A DNA stretch of 64,000 bases from Lysinibacillus capsici (GTDB lineage Bacteria; Bacillota; Bacilli; Bacillales_A; Planococcaceae). Shown one piece after another: positions 16,624 to 25,081 of the stretch. Where the stretch lies: contig NZ_PXXX01000009.1 in assembly GCF_003367505.1 (NCBI RefSeq), forward strand, positions 124,001 through 188,000. Reading direction: 5' to 3'. The notes beneath the pieces are model-generated. The model was not told the origin of the DNA, ran no database searches, and saw only the letters and a program-made list of their open reading frames with translations. The translations under genes and the position numbers were made by a program. Position 1 is the stretch's first letter. Each line of letters begins with the position of its first letter.

Positions 16624-17439
16624 TCAAGCAATTAACTTTGCAAACCATGCAACGTAATGAGCACCTGGAATCAATAATAACTGTGCCACAATGGTTCCTA
16701 AAAATCTGGAGAACATCATCATAACAGACATTCTTTTCAGGTCTAGATAGCTTCCTCTCTTATTGATCACATCATCTGCTAGAATGGATATTTTCGGGTC
16801 AATGAATAGGATTAATAGTATTGTTGCAATGCCATTAATTAATCCAGATGCCATAACAGCAGTAGTCTTTAATTCTGGTACTAATAATGTGGCATACAAT
16901 GCAGACAAAACGCCAATCGTATAGATAGCTGTAATAACAATATTGATGACAAATAATTTAATCGGGATATCCTGTAAACGAATACCTTTTAAATAACTAA
17001 AATTGGGTGTATGAATATGCTTAATCCCCCGTCTTACATAGTCAAATGTAAAGCCCTTTTTTAATAAAGCCGGGATTGAACCTCTTTCCTCAGCCAAATG
17101 AACGATAGCTCTTGAAAAAATGGCTACAAAGGTGGGGATAAGTAAGATTCCTACTATTGTTCCAAGCGAAGCCGCTCCAATAATTAGTCGAAATTGATGT
17201 TCTACAAATGTCATGGCATTATCCGTAGGTGCTGTATCAACAAGGCTCCCTGTGAATGGTTGTTGCATCATATTGGCTAACCTCGACACCATGACCATTA
17301 CATTAAAAAGAGATAAAGCCGAAGCTAGTAATTTGACACGTGCTCCTGATAAACGAACTGCATATGCAAGCGTTTCAATCGCATGAATGATTAAAATAAA
17401 TAAAGCAATCATGATTAATTTTTCTGTTATTAAATCCAC
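16624..17439 (-). CDS. amj: Lipid II flippase Amj (DUF2837 family)
   Basis: This is a 271-residue polytopic membrane protein with about six membrane segments. It has the family-specific phrases HAIETLAYAVRLSGARVKLLASALSLFN and FTFDYVRRGIKHIHTPNF. B. subtilis Amj (YdaH) is an alternative lipid II flippase that can replace MurJ, and the length fits. The GTG start has only a weak ribosome site (AGTAGG). A candidate ECF-type promoter 41 bases upstream fits the known envelope-stress (sigma-M) control of amj in B. subtilis. Confidence 0.87.
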   Translation of the reverse strand: MDLITEKLIMIALFILIIHAIETLAYAVRLSGARVKLLASALSLFNVMVMVSRLANMMQQPFTGSLVDTAPTDNAMTFVEHQFRLIIGAASLGTIVGILLIPTFVAIFSRAIVHLAEERGSIPALLKKGFTFDYVRRGIKHIHTPNFSYLKGIRLQDIPIKLFVINIVITAIYTIGVLSALYATLLVPELKTTAVMASGLINGIATILLILFIDPKISILADDVINKRGSYLDLKRMSVMMMFSRFLGTIVAQLLLIPGAHYVAWFAKLIA

Positions 17440-17479
17440 ATATGTACCTACTCTTTGCTTTCTAACGATTTAATATTGT

Positions 17480-17504
17480 AACGCTTATTCAATAAAATAG
17501 TTCC
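17480..17504 (-). promoter_or_regulatory. Candidate ECF-type promoter of amj
   Basis: On the minus strand GGAAC and CGTT are separated so that 16 bases lie between AAC and CGT. This is the spacing of sigma-M/W type promoters (AAC-N16-CGT). The -35 is not a full match to TGAAAC, so this is a moderate candidate supported mainly by the known control of amj elsewhere. Confidence 0.4.
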
Positions 17505-17523
17505 AATTGAAAAAATGTGCTGT

Positions 17524-17608
17524 CCTCGCCATAAAAGGTAATTATAAAAGGCGAGAGGTTGATTATTTCCAATGTGGAGAAGTGATGAGTGACTACCCTC
17601 GCCATAAA
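17524..17608. repeat. Direct repeat pair sharing one complementary arm upstream of amj
   Basis: CCTCGCCATAAA occurs at 17524-17535 and at 17597-17608. GGCGAGAGG at 17550-17558 can pair with CTCGCC of either copy, so two hairpins are mutually exclusive. If transcribed towards amj this could act as a conformational switch; it lies upstream of the ECF candidate and would need a more distal promoter. Confidence 0.4.
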
Positions 17609-17705
17609 GAGTAGTGAATACCTTTGTTTTATTTGAAAAATTTTTCTAAAAAACATTTTAATGGGTTAGAATTGAAGGCTACTTGAATCTTCTTGAATAG
17701 CGATA

Positions 17706-17757
17706 CAGGTAACCTCTAAACGGATCTGTGTTCGCCCAGAGGAAAGCATGTAACCTG
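17706..17757. other. Possible structured element between the P-loop kinase and amj
   Basis: ACAGGTAACCTCT and AGAGG...TAACCTG give a CCTCT/AGAGG stem with an imperfect CAGGT/ACCTG outer stem. It is more GC-rich than the surroundings. I do not recognise it as a known riboswitch. The rest of the 380-base gap is AT-rich. Confidence 0.25.
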
Positions 17758-17780
17758 CACGGAAATTTTTCAACACTATG

Positions 17781-17813
17781 AAAAAACTTACCCTAAGAAA
17801 GGGTAAGTTTTTT
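17781..17813 (-). terminator. Terminator of the P-loop kinase gene
   Basis: The stem AACTTACCCT/AGGGTAAGTT has a short loop and T-runs on both strands; it lies eight bases after the stop. Confidence 0.87.
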
Positions 17814-17820
17814 GTTACTT

Positions 17821-18312
17821 CTACAGTTGCTTTACCATTAATTTTAATAGATCATCCTGTGACATCTCTTCCGTCAGGAGCGTTTCACCATCCACCCCAA
17901 GATAATCATGCGGATTCCACCAAGCACGTAAAGAATCTTCCCCGAAGTCATTTTTTTTGGAGCTAGAATGATGACGAATAACGGTTTCCTCAAAAGATAA
18001 ATCAAAATAATAAGTATTGGCCTTCTGATCATAGAAGTGGATTAAATCTTTTAACATAGCTCCATAACGACTGGCATATAATATTCCTTCTACAATGACA
18101 ACTTCACAACGACCTTTACCATACTCTGCGATTTGACGAATTAATTCAATAGAAAGATTGCCTTCTCGATCATGCACCTTTAACATATCACGTCGGACAA
18201 CATCTTGCGCAATCAAAAGTGTACCATGTCCAAGATGATGCTGAAGTTTCTTTGCAATTGTCGTTTTCCCACTACCTGAATTTCCTCGGATAATAATTAG
18301 CTTAGATTCCAA
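17821..18312 (-). CDS. P-loop kinase-like protein (zeta-toxin/small-molecule kinase type)
   Basis: About 163 residues in a single P-loop domain: Walker A RGNSGSGKTT at the N-terminus, then IAQDVVRRDML, VVIVEGILYA and a lid-like RHHSSSKKNDFGEDSLRAWW. Such proteins phosphorylate small molecules (nucleosides, antibiotics, UDP sugars), and the family includes zeta toxins; no antitoxin gene is adjacent. The start is TTG 18312, behind AAGGAG, 16 bases after the stop of the MFS gene. The 18357 ATG overlaps the MFS gene and lacks a site. It is probably co-transcribed with the MFS exporter, which would fit a detoxification pair, but this is inference. Confidence 0.75.
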   Translation of the reverse strand: MESKLIIIRGNSGSGKTTIAKKLQHHLGHGTLLIAQDVVRRDMLKVHDREGNLSIELIRQIAEYGKGRCEVVIVEGILYASRYGAMLKDLIHFYDQKANTYYFDLSFEETVIRHHSSSKKNDFGEDSLRAWWNPHDYLGVDGETLLTEEMSQDDLLKLMVKQL

Positions 18313-18328
18313 TTTCCCCTTCTCCTTT

Positions 18329-19597
18329 TTAAGCTGCTCTCCTAGACCAAATGACAACAGGAATCAATACTAACGACAATAGCCCTCCTGCTAAGGACAA
18401 CACTGCATAGCTTGAATTCGCCACTACCATACCTGATAGCGCACCACCTGATGCACCTGCCAATGCCACAAAAACATCCATCTTCCCCTGTGTTTTTGCA
18501 CGGGTAGAAGGCTCCGTCGCATCAACAATTTGAGCAGTTCCACTAATTAAGCCAAAGTTCCAACCTAATCCCAGTAAAGAAAGTGCCACAATGAGTAACA
18601 CCATTGAATCGCTTGGTGCAAATGCAGCCACTACGCCAGCGAGTAGCAACGTAATACCTGAAGCTATACTCATTGCTGTACGTCCGATTTTATCAACAAG
18701 AATACCTGTGACAAGTGATGGCAGATACATAGCACCTACATGAAACCCTATCACAATACCAACCTCGGCTAATCCATGTCCATGATGTTTCATATGTACA
18801 GGTGTCATTGTCATGATGGCCACCATGACAATTTGTGTCAGGACCATAACTGTTGCTCCTACCGCTAGGCCTCTTTTATTGCTAGATATAGGCATGGATG
18901 GTGTTTGATTTTCTTTGTTCATTTTTTGCTTATGTGCCTCTATGGCTTTCGCTATTTCTAGCGGGTCAGGACGCAACATAGTAAACAATACAAGCCCCGC
19001 CATAATAAAGGCCAAAGCAGATAATAGAAATGGACCCGCTAGAGCTGGAATACCGATAGACAGCGCCACTTTTCCCATCCATTCTACTAAATTCGGACCT
19101 AAAACAGCACCAAACGTGGTCATAAGCATGGTTGTACTAATCGCCGTAGCACGTTGCTTATTATTGGCTAAATCTGTCCCAGCGTAACGTGCCTGTAAAT
19201 TAGTTGCCGTACCAGCTCCATAGATTAATAGAGAGGCAAACAATAACACAATACTATTCATTAAAGTAGCAAGGACTACACCTATTGCACCAAGTCCACC
19301 CACTATAAAACCTGTTGATAAGCCTATGCGGCGACCATAACGTTGAGATAGTTTTCCTACAATGAAAGCCGCACCCGCAGAGCCTAACGTAAATAATGCA
19401 GAGGGTACACCCGCATAGGCATCCGTTCCAAGCATTTGTTGTGCCAGTAGAGCGCCTACCGTTATACCCGCCGCAAGTCCAGCTCCCCCAAAAATTTGGG
19501 ATAAGCTAACAACTATCAGTACACGCCTATATAGGTTTTTTAGTTTTTCTGGTGACTCAATGTAGGACGCAATTGACTCTTGAGATTTTTCAACCAT
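18329..19597 (-). CDS. MFS transporter
   Basis: The 422-residue protein has twelve predicted membrane segments and a motif-A-like loop (GKLSQRYGRRIG) between TM2 and TM3. A second cytoplasmic loop, LVDKIGRTAMS, lies in the C-half, and a long central loop rich in Lys/Gln/Asn separates the halves. It resembles drug or metabolite exporters of the Bacillaceae; the substrate is not evident. ATG start with AAGAAGG. The P-loop kinase gene follows 16 bases later. Confidence 0.9.
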   Translation of the reverse strand: MVEKSQESIASYIESPEKLKNLYRRVLIVVSLSQIFGGAGLAAGITVGALLAQQMLGTDAYAGVPSALFTLGSAGAAFIVGKLSQRYGRRIGLSTGFIVGGLGAIGVVLATLMNSIVLLFASLLIYGAGTATNLQARYAGTDLANNKQRATAISTTMLMTTFGAVLGPNLVEWMGKVALSIGIPALAGPFLLSALAFIMAGLVLFTMLRPDPLEIAKAIEAHKQKMNKENQTPSMPISSNKRGLAVGATVMVLTQIVMVAIMTMTPVHMKHHGHGLAEVGIVIGFHVGAMYLPSLVTGILVDKIGRTAMSIASGITLLLAGVVAAFAPSDSMVLLIVALSLLGLGWNFGLISGTAQIVDATEPSTRAKTQGKMDVFVALAGASGGALSGMVVANSSYAVLSLAGGLLSLVLIPVVIWSRRAA

Positions 19598-19651
19598 TTT
19601 TCAACCTTCTTTCTCTATGTATATCAAACAAGATTACTTGAATTAATGAAG

Positions 19652-19682
19652 AAGGAACCGTCTCCATCTAGACAGTTCCTTT
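19652..19682 (-). terminator. Hairpin terminator between the two MFS genes
   Basis: AAGGAACCGTCT and AGACAGTTCCTT arms; the T-run on the minus strand is short (CTTCTT). Confidence 0.6.
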
Positions 19683-19750
19683 CCTATGCTACCATCTTTT
19701 TATACCTCTATCGTATGCCCCAATTGGTGTCATGCATAAAGGACATGATA

Positions 19751-20938
19751 TTAATGTGCATGCATAACGACATTCTTTTTCTTTGCGTAAAATAAGAAAG
19801 TAGTGGTTAAACTTAAGCTTATGATTCCGAAAACAAGTCCCATACCACTTAAACCAATTAAATCTAGCATCATACCTGTCGATAAAAGCACGATTTGAAA
19901 GACGACGGAATCAATCATGTTGCGGAATGAGAAAAAGCGTCCATGAAACTGTTTGGGTACTTGTTTTTGGAAAATTACCATTGTCGTTGGGAAAAAACAG
20001 CCAACTGAAAAGCCAAAAACGCCAAATGCCACTAAAGCGAAAAATGGAGTCTCTGCAAGTAATAATAGGAGCTCCATTGAGCCTATAATAAAGGCTAATG
20101 AAAAAAGCAGTGTACCCATTTGTACACGGTCAGCAATCATTTTCAAACCAGCTGCACCAAGCATAAATCCGATACCTTCCACCGTATACAATAATCCTGA
20201 AATTGTGGTAGATTGATGAATTTCAGATATTTTCATAATCACTAAATTAAAAGAGCCTAAAAATAATGTAGGAATTAACATTAAGACAAGCGTCATCAAG
20301 ACGACTGGATGCTCTTTGATCATCGGTAACACTTCTTTAAAATTCCCTTTTTCTTTGTTTGTCATCGTTTCAGTAGATGCTTCATCCAATTGCAATAAAC
20401 TAGTAATGACAAACATGCCTAAATAGACAATAAATGAAATAATATATAACCATTTTAACTCAAAAAAACTGAGCATAAATCCAGCAGCGGCTGTACCGAT
20501 GATCCTTGAAATGGTTCTTGCATTCATTTGCCAAGCATTTAATGTAATTAAATCCTGTTCCTTCGCAATCATGGGAATAATAGATTGCAAGGCAGGCATA
20601 TAAAATGCTGCTGCTATTTGCAGCGTGATTAAAAATAGAATCATCCAAATGACCGAATTAGTATAAAGTGCGATAAACATAAATAAAACACTGATGATTC
20701 GTCCGATACTCGCCATCTGGACAACCGTTTTTTTCTTCGATTGGTCAATGATACGTCCTGCCATTGGACCAACAACTAAGCCTGCTAAAATACCACAAGA
20801 AATAATTAATGATTTGTGAAAGTCAGAAGGTACTACCTCTTGCATAAAGGCTAAATTGCCAATAATGCCAGCCCATAAGCCGAGACCTACGACAAATTCA
20901 CCTAATAAAATAATCCATACGTTTCGATTTCTCCACAT
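19751..20938 (-). CDS. MFS transporter (MdfA/macrolide-efflux-like)
   Basis: About 395 residues, twelve membrane segments, with AGRIIDQSKKKTVVQMASIGR as the TM2-TM3 loop and VPKQFHGRFFSFRNM in the second half. This layout is seen in enterobactin-exporter or macrolide-efflux-like MFS proteins. The start is ATG 20938, six bases after AAGGAG; the frame upstream to 20998 has no ribosome site. Substrate unknown. Confidence 0.87.
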   Translation of the reverse strand: MWRNRNVWIILLGEFVVGLGLWAGIIGNLAFMQEVVPSDFHKSLIISCGILAGLVVGPMAGRIIDQSKKKTVVQMASIGRIISVLFMFIALYTNSVIWMILFLITLQIAAAFYMPALQSIIPMIAKEQDLITLNAWQMNARTISRIIGTAAAGFMLSFFELKWLYIISFIVYLGMFVITSLLQLDEASTETMTNKEKGNFKEVLPMIKEHPVVLMTLVLMLIPTLFLGSFNLVIMKISEIHQSTTISGLLYTVEGIGFMLGAAGLKMIADRVQMGTLLFSLAFIIGSMELLLLLAETPFFALVAFGVFGFSVGCFFPTTMVIFQKQVPKQFHGRFFSFRNMIDSVVFQIVLLSTGMMLDLIGLSGMGLVFGIISLSLTTTFLFYAKKKNVVMHAH

Positions 20939-21117
20939 GCTGTTCTCCTTGTTGCTATCATAAAATTTATCGTAACAAAATTTTAAATATTCGTACATAA
21001 CAATATAGAAAAATTTGCTAGATGCTACTATTCTTTCTCTTTCTAGTTTATCTTAACGAGTATACTATTTTTCCTAGAAGTAGTACTCATTCAAAAGTTT
21101 GAACTTGTCCTCAAAAG

Positions 21118-21156
21118 AAAAAACATCGTTTGATGGGCGTATCAAACGACGTTTTT
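21118..21156 (-). terminator. Terminator of the manganese ABC operon
   Basis: The stem CGTCGTTTGA/TCAAACGATG, extended by A/T pairs, is followed by T6 on the minus strand, directly after the last stop. Confidence 0.9.
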
Positions 21157-21158
21157 CA

Positions 21159-22028
21159 TTAAGAAGTTTCTAGTTTATGAACAAGTACTTTTTTTCTACG
21201 CTCAACGATTTTTTGACAGATGAACGTCACGATAAAAATGAAGCCGACTGTTGTTGCCATCATACCTGCTATAGAGGTATCCCAAAATTTCGCTAAATAA
21301 TAGCCAATGACGGAAGCAGCAGCTCCAAAGAGCATACTATAGACGAACATTTGCTTAATCGTCTTGCTGATTAAATAGGAGGTAGCAGCTGGCCCAATCA
21401 ACATGGCAACCACTAAAATGGCCCCTACACTATCAAAAGCTGCCACTGTTGTAAACGAAATCGATGTCATAAAGCCATAATGAAGAAAGACAACGGGAAT
21501 GCCAATGGTTGCTGCATACACAGGGTCAAACGTTGCAAGCTTCATTTCTTTAAAGAATAGGAGTAGGAACGCAATATTAATGACGAGGACGAGTAAGAGC
21601 ATCCATACTGCCTTAGGCATTGCCAGCCCAAGCAATGTCCATTTATCCCAAGGAACAAAAGCAATTTCTCCCATTAAAACATGCTCAACATCTAAGTGCA
21701 CATTGCCTGCAAATAAGGTGATGAGGAGAACACCTGCTGCAAACAGAGATGTAAACACTACGCCTATCGCTGCGTCTTCTTGAATACCAGAAGAATGTAA
21801 TAATTGCACAAGATAGGCTGTTAAAATCCCTGCAAACGCAGCACCTACCAACATCCAAAAACCATTCAACGTTTGGGTAATAAGGTAAGCCATCACAATG
21901 CCAAAGAGCACTGTATGACTGATCGCATCTGCAATCATGGACATTCTACGCAAGATGAGGAAGACACCTGCAATTCCACAAGTTACCCCAACTAACAGTC
22001 CCGTGAATACAACCCAAAATTCGATCAT
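21159..22028 (-). CDS. mntD: Metal ABC transporter permease (MntD-type)
   Basis: The 289-residue ABC-3 family permease has about eight membrane segments, with GVTCGIAGVFLILRRMSMIADAISHTVLFGIV near the start. The His/Asp pattern of this region is typical of Mn/Zn/Fe permeases. It overlaps the previous permease by 4 bases and ends the operon. Metal specificity is inferred from the MntR-like operator and operon order, not from this sequence. Confidence 0.87.
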   Translation of the reverse strand: MIEFWVVFTGLLVGVTCGIAGVFLILRRMSMIADAISHTVLFGIVMAYLITQTLNGFWMLVGAAFAGILTAYLVQLLHSSGIQEDAAIGVVFTSLFAAGVLLITLFAGNVHLDVEHVLMGEIAFVPWDKWTLLGLAMPKAVWMLLLVLVINIAFLLLFFKEMKLATFDPVYAATIGIPVVFLHYGFMTSISFTTVAAFDSVGAILVVAMLIGPAATSYLISKTIKQMFVYSMLFGAAASVIGYYLAKFWDTSIAGMMATTVGFIFIVTFICQKIVERRKKVLVHKLETS

Positions 22029-22897
22029 CCTACATCACCCTGCTTTCGAAATTGCATTTTCCTACGATATTTACTAATTTGACCAGTTGGACTTATAAAA
22101 TACGATAGAAAGAATATACCTGCTGCCACTAAGACAATTATAGGACCCGTCGATAACCCTGTTCGAATCGCACTAATAAAGGTTCCTGTTATGCCAGCGA
22201 TACCTCCAATCGCAGCACTTAAAATGAGCATTGTGCTCAATTTTTTTGTCCATAACTTGGCACTGGCAGCAGGAATAATTAATAAAGCTGACATTAAAAT
22301 AACGCCAACAGCTTGTATACCTGTAACAATTGTCATGACAATTAAAACCGTTAATGTTGCCTTTAAAGCCTCTATTGGTAAGCCAATCCCTTTTGCATAA
22401 ACAGGATCAAAGATCAGTAGCTTCCATTCCTTATAAAGCAAGAGACTAACCACAATAATGATGGTTGCACTAATAAAGAGCCACATTAAATCTGCCTTGG
22501 TCATCGTCGCTGCTTTACCGAAAATAAAATTATTCAGACCACTCTGATTCCCCAGTGGGCTACGGTTAACCACTGTTAAAAATACAACACCAACACCAAA
22601 AAATACGGTCAGCACTAATCCAATGGCAGCGTCAGCCTTCATTTTTGAAAATGACACAATCCATTGAATACAATACACAGATAATGCAGATGTAATGCCC
22701 GCTCCTAGCATTAAAATTGGCAATTCCTTTTGACCTGTTAGCAGGAACGCAAGGGCAATACCTGGTAATGCTGCATGCGCAGCAGCATCCCCAACTAGAC
22801 TTTGTTTCTGTAAGAAGGAGAACGTGCCTGTGATGCCTGCTGCAATGCCAAGTAACATCGTTCCACTCAGTACCCACAATAAGTTACCGCTTAACAT
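22025..22897 (-). CDS. mntC: Metal ABC transporter permease (MntC-type)
   Basis: The 290-residue paralogue of the next gene shares the ABC-3 start LLGIAAGITGTFSFLQKQSLVGDAAAHAALPGIALA. Two different permeases with one ATPase and one lipoprotein is the arrangement of the B. subtilis mntABCD operon. It follows the ATPase gene by 11 bases. Confidence 0.87.
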   Translation of the reverse strand: MLSGNLLWVLSGTMLLGIAAGITGTFSFLQKQSLVGDAAAHAALPGIALAFLLTGQKELPILMLGAGITSALSVYCIQWIVSFSKMKADAAIGLVLTVFFGVGVVFLTVVNRSPLGNQSGLNNFIFGKAATMTKADLMWLFISATIIIVVSLLLYKEWKLLIFDPVYAKGIGLPIEALKATLTVLIVMTIVTGIQAVGVILMSALLIIPAASAKLWTKKLSTMLILSAAIGGIAGITGTFISAIRTGLSTGPIIVLVAAGIFFLSYFISPTGQISKYRRKMQFRKQGDVG

Positions 22898-22908
22898 TAT
22901 GTCCCTCC

Positions 22909-23646
22909 TTACACATGCTGCATCATGAAAAGTTTACCACCATATGTTTTTTGTAATTGCTCTGGTGTAAAAACATCTTCCGTTGCGCCTGATGCTAAAA
23001 TCGTTTTGTTTAATAGAATCGTATAGTCAAAGTATTCTTTGACGGTTTGAAGATCGTGATGCACAACAAAAATACTTTTTCCCTGTGCCTTTAAATCCTT
23101 TAAAATATCAATAATCGTTTTTTCTGTCGCAGCATCTACTCCTGCAAATGGTTCATCTAAAAAATATATATCTGCATTTTGTGCAAGGGCTCTAGCTAGG
23201 AATACACGTTGTTGCTGGCCTCCTGAAAGCTGCCCGATGGAACGCTCTGCAAAATCCTGCATCCCAACACTTGCTAAAGCTTGTCGAGCAACAATTTTAT
23301 CCTGCTTAGACGGTCTTTTAAATAGGCCTGTATGGCCATAACGCCCCATGAGCACCACATCCAACGCATTTGTTGGGAAATCCCAATCCACCGCATTACG
23401 CTGAGGCACATAGCCTACGACTAAACTCTTTGGCTCAAACACCTTCCCTAAAATTTCTACCTTTCCCACTTTATTAGGAAGCTGATTTAAAATGGCCTTT
23501 AAAAATGTGGATTTCCCTGCACCATTTGGGCCAATAATGGCAGCTAGATGACCTGTAGGCACTGTTACACAGGCATTTTCTAATACTGTTTTTTTATCAT
23601 ACGCCACTGATAGATTTTCCACTGTTAATGCATACATATTCTTCAC
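22909..23646 (-). CDS. mntB: Metal ABC transporter ATP-binding protein (MntB-type)
   Basis: The 245-residue nucleotide-binding subunit has Walker A GPNGAGKST, Q-loop VPQRNAVDWDFP (a phrase typical of Mn/Zn importers), signature LSGGQQQR, Walker B IYFLDEPF and the switch histidine in VHHDLQT. It begins immediately after the lipoprotein gene. Confidence 0.92.
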   Translation of the reverse strand: MKNMYALTVENLSVAYDKKTVLENACVTVPTGHLAAIIGPNGAGKSTFLKAILNQLPNKVGKVEILGKVFEPKSLVVGYVPQRNAVDWDFPTNALDVVLMGRYGHTGLFKRPSKQDKIVARQALASVGMQDFAERSIGQLSGGQQQRVFLARALAQNADIYFLDEPFAGVDAATEKTIIDILKDLKAQGKSIFVVHHDLQTVKEYFDYTILLNKTILASGATEDVFTPEQLQKTYGGKLFMMQHV

Positions 23647-24561
23647 CTACTTTAATGCATCGACGATCGTGTCGATGTTATGTTGATACATACCTATATA
23701 CGTACCTTCTGTTGTTCCTTCAGCTCCCATAGCATCTGAGAATAATTCCCCACCGATGACAATGTCGTGACCTTTCTCCTTAGCCCCTTCAATAACAGCT
23801 TTCATTGCCTTATCGGACACACTGGATTCTATAAAAAGAGCCTTAATCTTATTTTCTACTAAGAAATCAACCATCTCCTGAACATCCTTCACACCATACT
23901 CTGAATCCGTACTCAGCCCTTGCAAGCCACGTACTTCAAATCCCTGACTTCTGCCAAAGTAATTGAATGCATCATGAGCCGTTACTAATATTCTTTGTTG
24001 CTGTGGTATTTCATTCACACGCTTTTCTGCGTAGCTTTGTAAATCATCCAGCTTTTTCAAGTAAGCTGCTTCATTTGTTTGAAAATCTGCTTTAAATTCA
24101 GGGTATTCTTCCTGAAGCTGCGTACTGATTGCCTTGACAACACCTTTCCAAAGCTCAACATCAAACCAAATATGTGGATCATGGAGCATGGCATCCGTAT
24201 CACTGGCAAGCAGTTGCTTTTCATCTAATGTCTCGCCCACTGCCAAGACCGTTTTATCCTTCGCCATTTGTTCAAAGATATCGAGCATTTGTCCTTCTAA
24301 ATGTAAGCCATTATAAAAAATGACTTCTGCTTTATCCAATTTCGATAAATCACTTTGAGTCGCCTTGTAGAGATGGGGATCTACGCCTGGACCCATCAAT
24401 GCTGATACCTGTAAATGATCACCACTGATTTCTTTAATCGCATCTGCAATTTGTCCTGTGGTTGCAACCACAATGCCTTCTTTTTCACCCTCTGTTTCTG
24501 CTGAACAGCCAAATAATAGAAATGAGAGTGATAATACCACCACACCTAACCATTGTTTCAT
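23647..24561 (-). CDS. mntA: Manganese/zinc-binding lipoprotein of the ABC importer (MntA-type)
   Basis: The 304-residue cluster A-I binding protein has signal peptide and lipobox FLLFGC (Cys19). Metal ligands of the family are visible as the His in DPHLY, the His in DPHIWFD, the Asp/Glu region around HDAFNYFGRS, and a late Asp. The loop usually rich in His in Zn-specific members is absent, which favours Mn. It starts 150 bases after the small membrane ORF, within the same predicted transcript. Confidence 0.9.
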   Translation of the reverse strand: MKQWLGVVVLSLSFLLFGCSAETEGEKEGIVVATTGQIADAIKEISGDHLQVSALMGPGVDPHLYKATQSDLSKLDKAEVIFYNGLHLEGQMLDIFEQMAKDKTVLAVGETLDEKQLLASDTDAMLHDPHIWFDVELWKGVVKAISTQLQEEYPEFKADFQTNEAAYLKKLDDLQSYAEKRVNEIPQQQRILVTAHDAFNYFGRSQGFEVRGLQGLSTDSEYGVKDVQEMVDFLVENKIKALFIESSVSDKAMKAVIEGAKEKGHDIVIGGELFSDAMGAEGTTEGTYIGMYQHNIDTIVDALK

Positions 24562-24713
24562 TTTCCTACCTCAACTTTCTCTTTATTAAGCAATTGTTTG
24601 AAAAAAGTGCCTAAACTACGAAGTAACCAATAGGCGGACAAGCCGTAAATTGTTTGTCATGCCCGCCCTAGTCGTATTTAACGCCAATATCCCAACTTTT
24701 TCCACACAATACC

Positions 24714-24875
24714 TTAATTTATATTCATTTTCCTGATAAGCTGGCGCCAGCTCATCCAGAAAAGGATTAACATCATACCTGCGCCTACTGAATCGGTCAG
24801 TTTCCATACGATTGCTAAAATAATTAAAATGGCCATTGGAAGAATCGTCAGCTTGAAATCACCTAAATTTTTCAT
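24714..24875 (-). CDS. Small membrane protein in the leader of the manganese operon (53 residues, previously unlisted)
   Basis: The ORF from ATG 24875 encodes a protein beginning MKNLGDFKLTILPMAILIIL and ending with a basic tail around SWRQLIRKMNIN. Two hydrophobic stretches (about residues 10-24 and 30-41) are separated by KLTDSVGAG, so a membrane hairpin is likely. Its ATG lies about 40 bases after the predicted start of the mnt transcript. The ribosome site is weak (AAGAAGAG). The hydrophobic, biased composition suggests real coding. A longer overlapping frame (24616-24807) is polar and has no site, so I prefer this one. It could tune or stabilise the transporter, or act as a leader peptide. 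Confidence 0.55.
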   Translation of the reverse strand: MKNLGDFKLTILPMAILIILAIVWKLTDSVGAGMMLILFWMSWRQLIRKMNIN

Positions 24876-24906
24876 TCACGCACTCTTCTTTCTTTGGAGA
24901 TATTTT

Positions 24907-24950
24907 GTTTCCCTTAGGAAAAATATATGCTTAATACAAAGAAAATTCAA
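24907..24950 (-). promoter_or_regulatory. Promoter and MntR-like operator of the manganese operon
   Basis: On the minus strand TTGAAT (24945-24950) and TATATT (24922-24927) are 17 bases apart, a good sigma-A promoter. Directly downstream is TTTTCCTAAGGGAAAC (24907-24922), a near palindrome close to the MntR boxes I recall from B. subtilis mntA and mntH. Binding there would block initiation when manganese is plentiful. Confidence 0.7.
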
Positions 24951-25012
24951 CTATTTTATGAAAATTTCTTTAAAAAAATTTTTTTCTTACACAAAAATTA
25001 GTTTAGCCCAAA

Positions 25013-25045
25013 CAAAAAAATCCCTAATGCAGACATTAGAGATTC
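25013..25045 (-). terminator. Terminator of the TetR gene
   Basis: The stem AATCTCTAATG/CATTAGGGATT is followed by a T-run on the minus strand. Confidence 0.85.
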
Positions 25046-25081
25046 TTTTATAAAAATACATAGATTTATGTTAATATACTT

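Noticed and set aside
17821-18312. Zeta toxin of a toxin-antitoxin pair
   Set aside because: The fold is related, but no epsilon-like antitoxin is adjacent; the neighbour is an MFS transporter, so a small-molecule kinase is as likely.
24616-24807. A 63-codon minus-strand ORF overlapping the mnt leader
   Set aside because: It is polar with no ribosome site or family pattern, and overlaps the more convincing hydrophobic 53-residue ORF in another frame.
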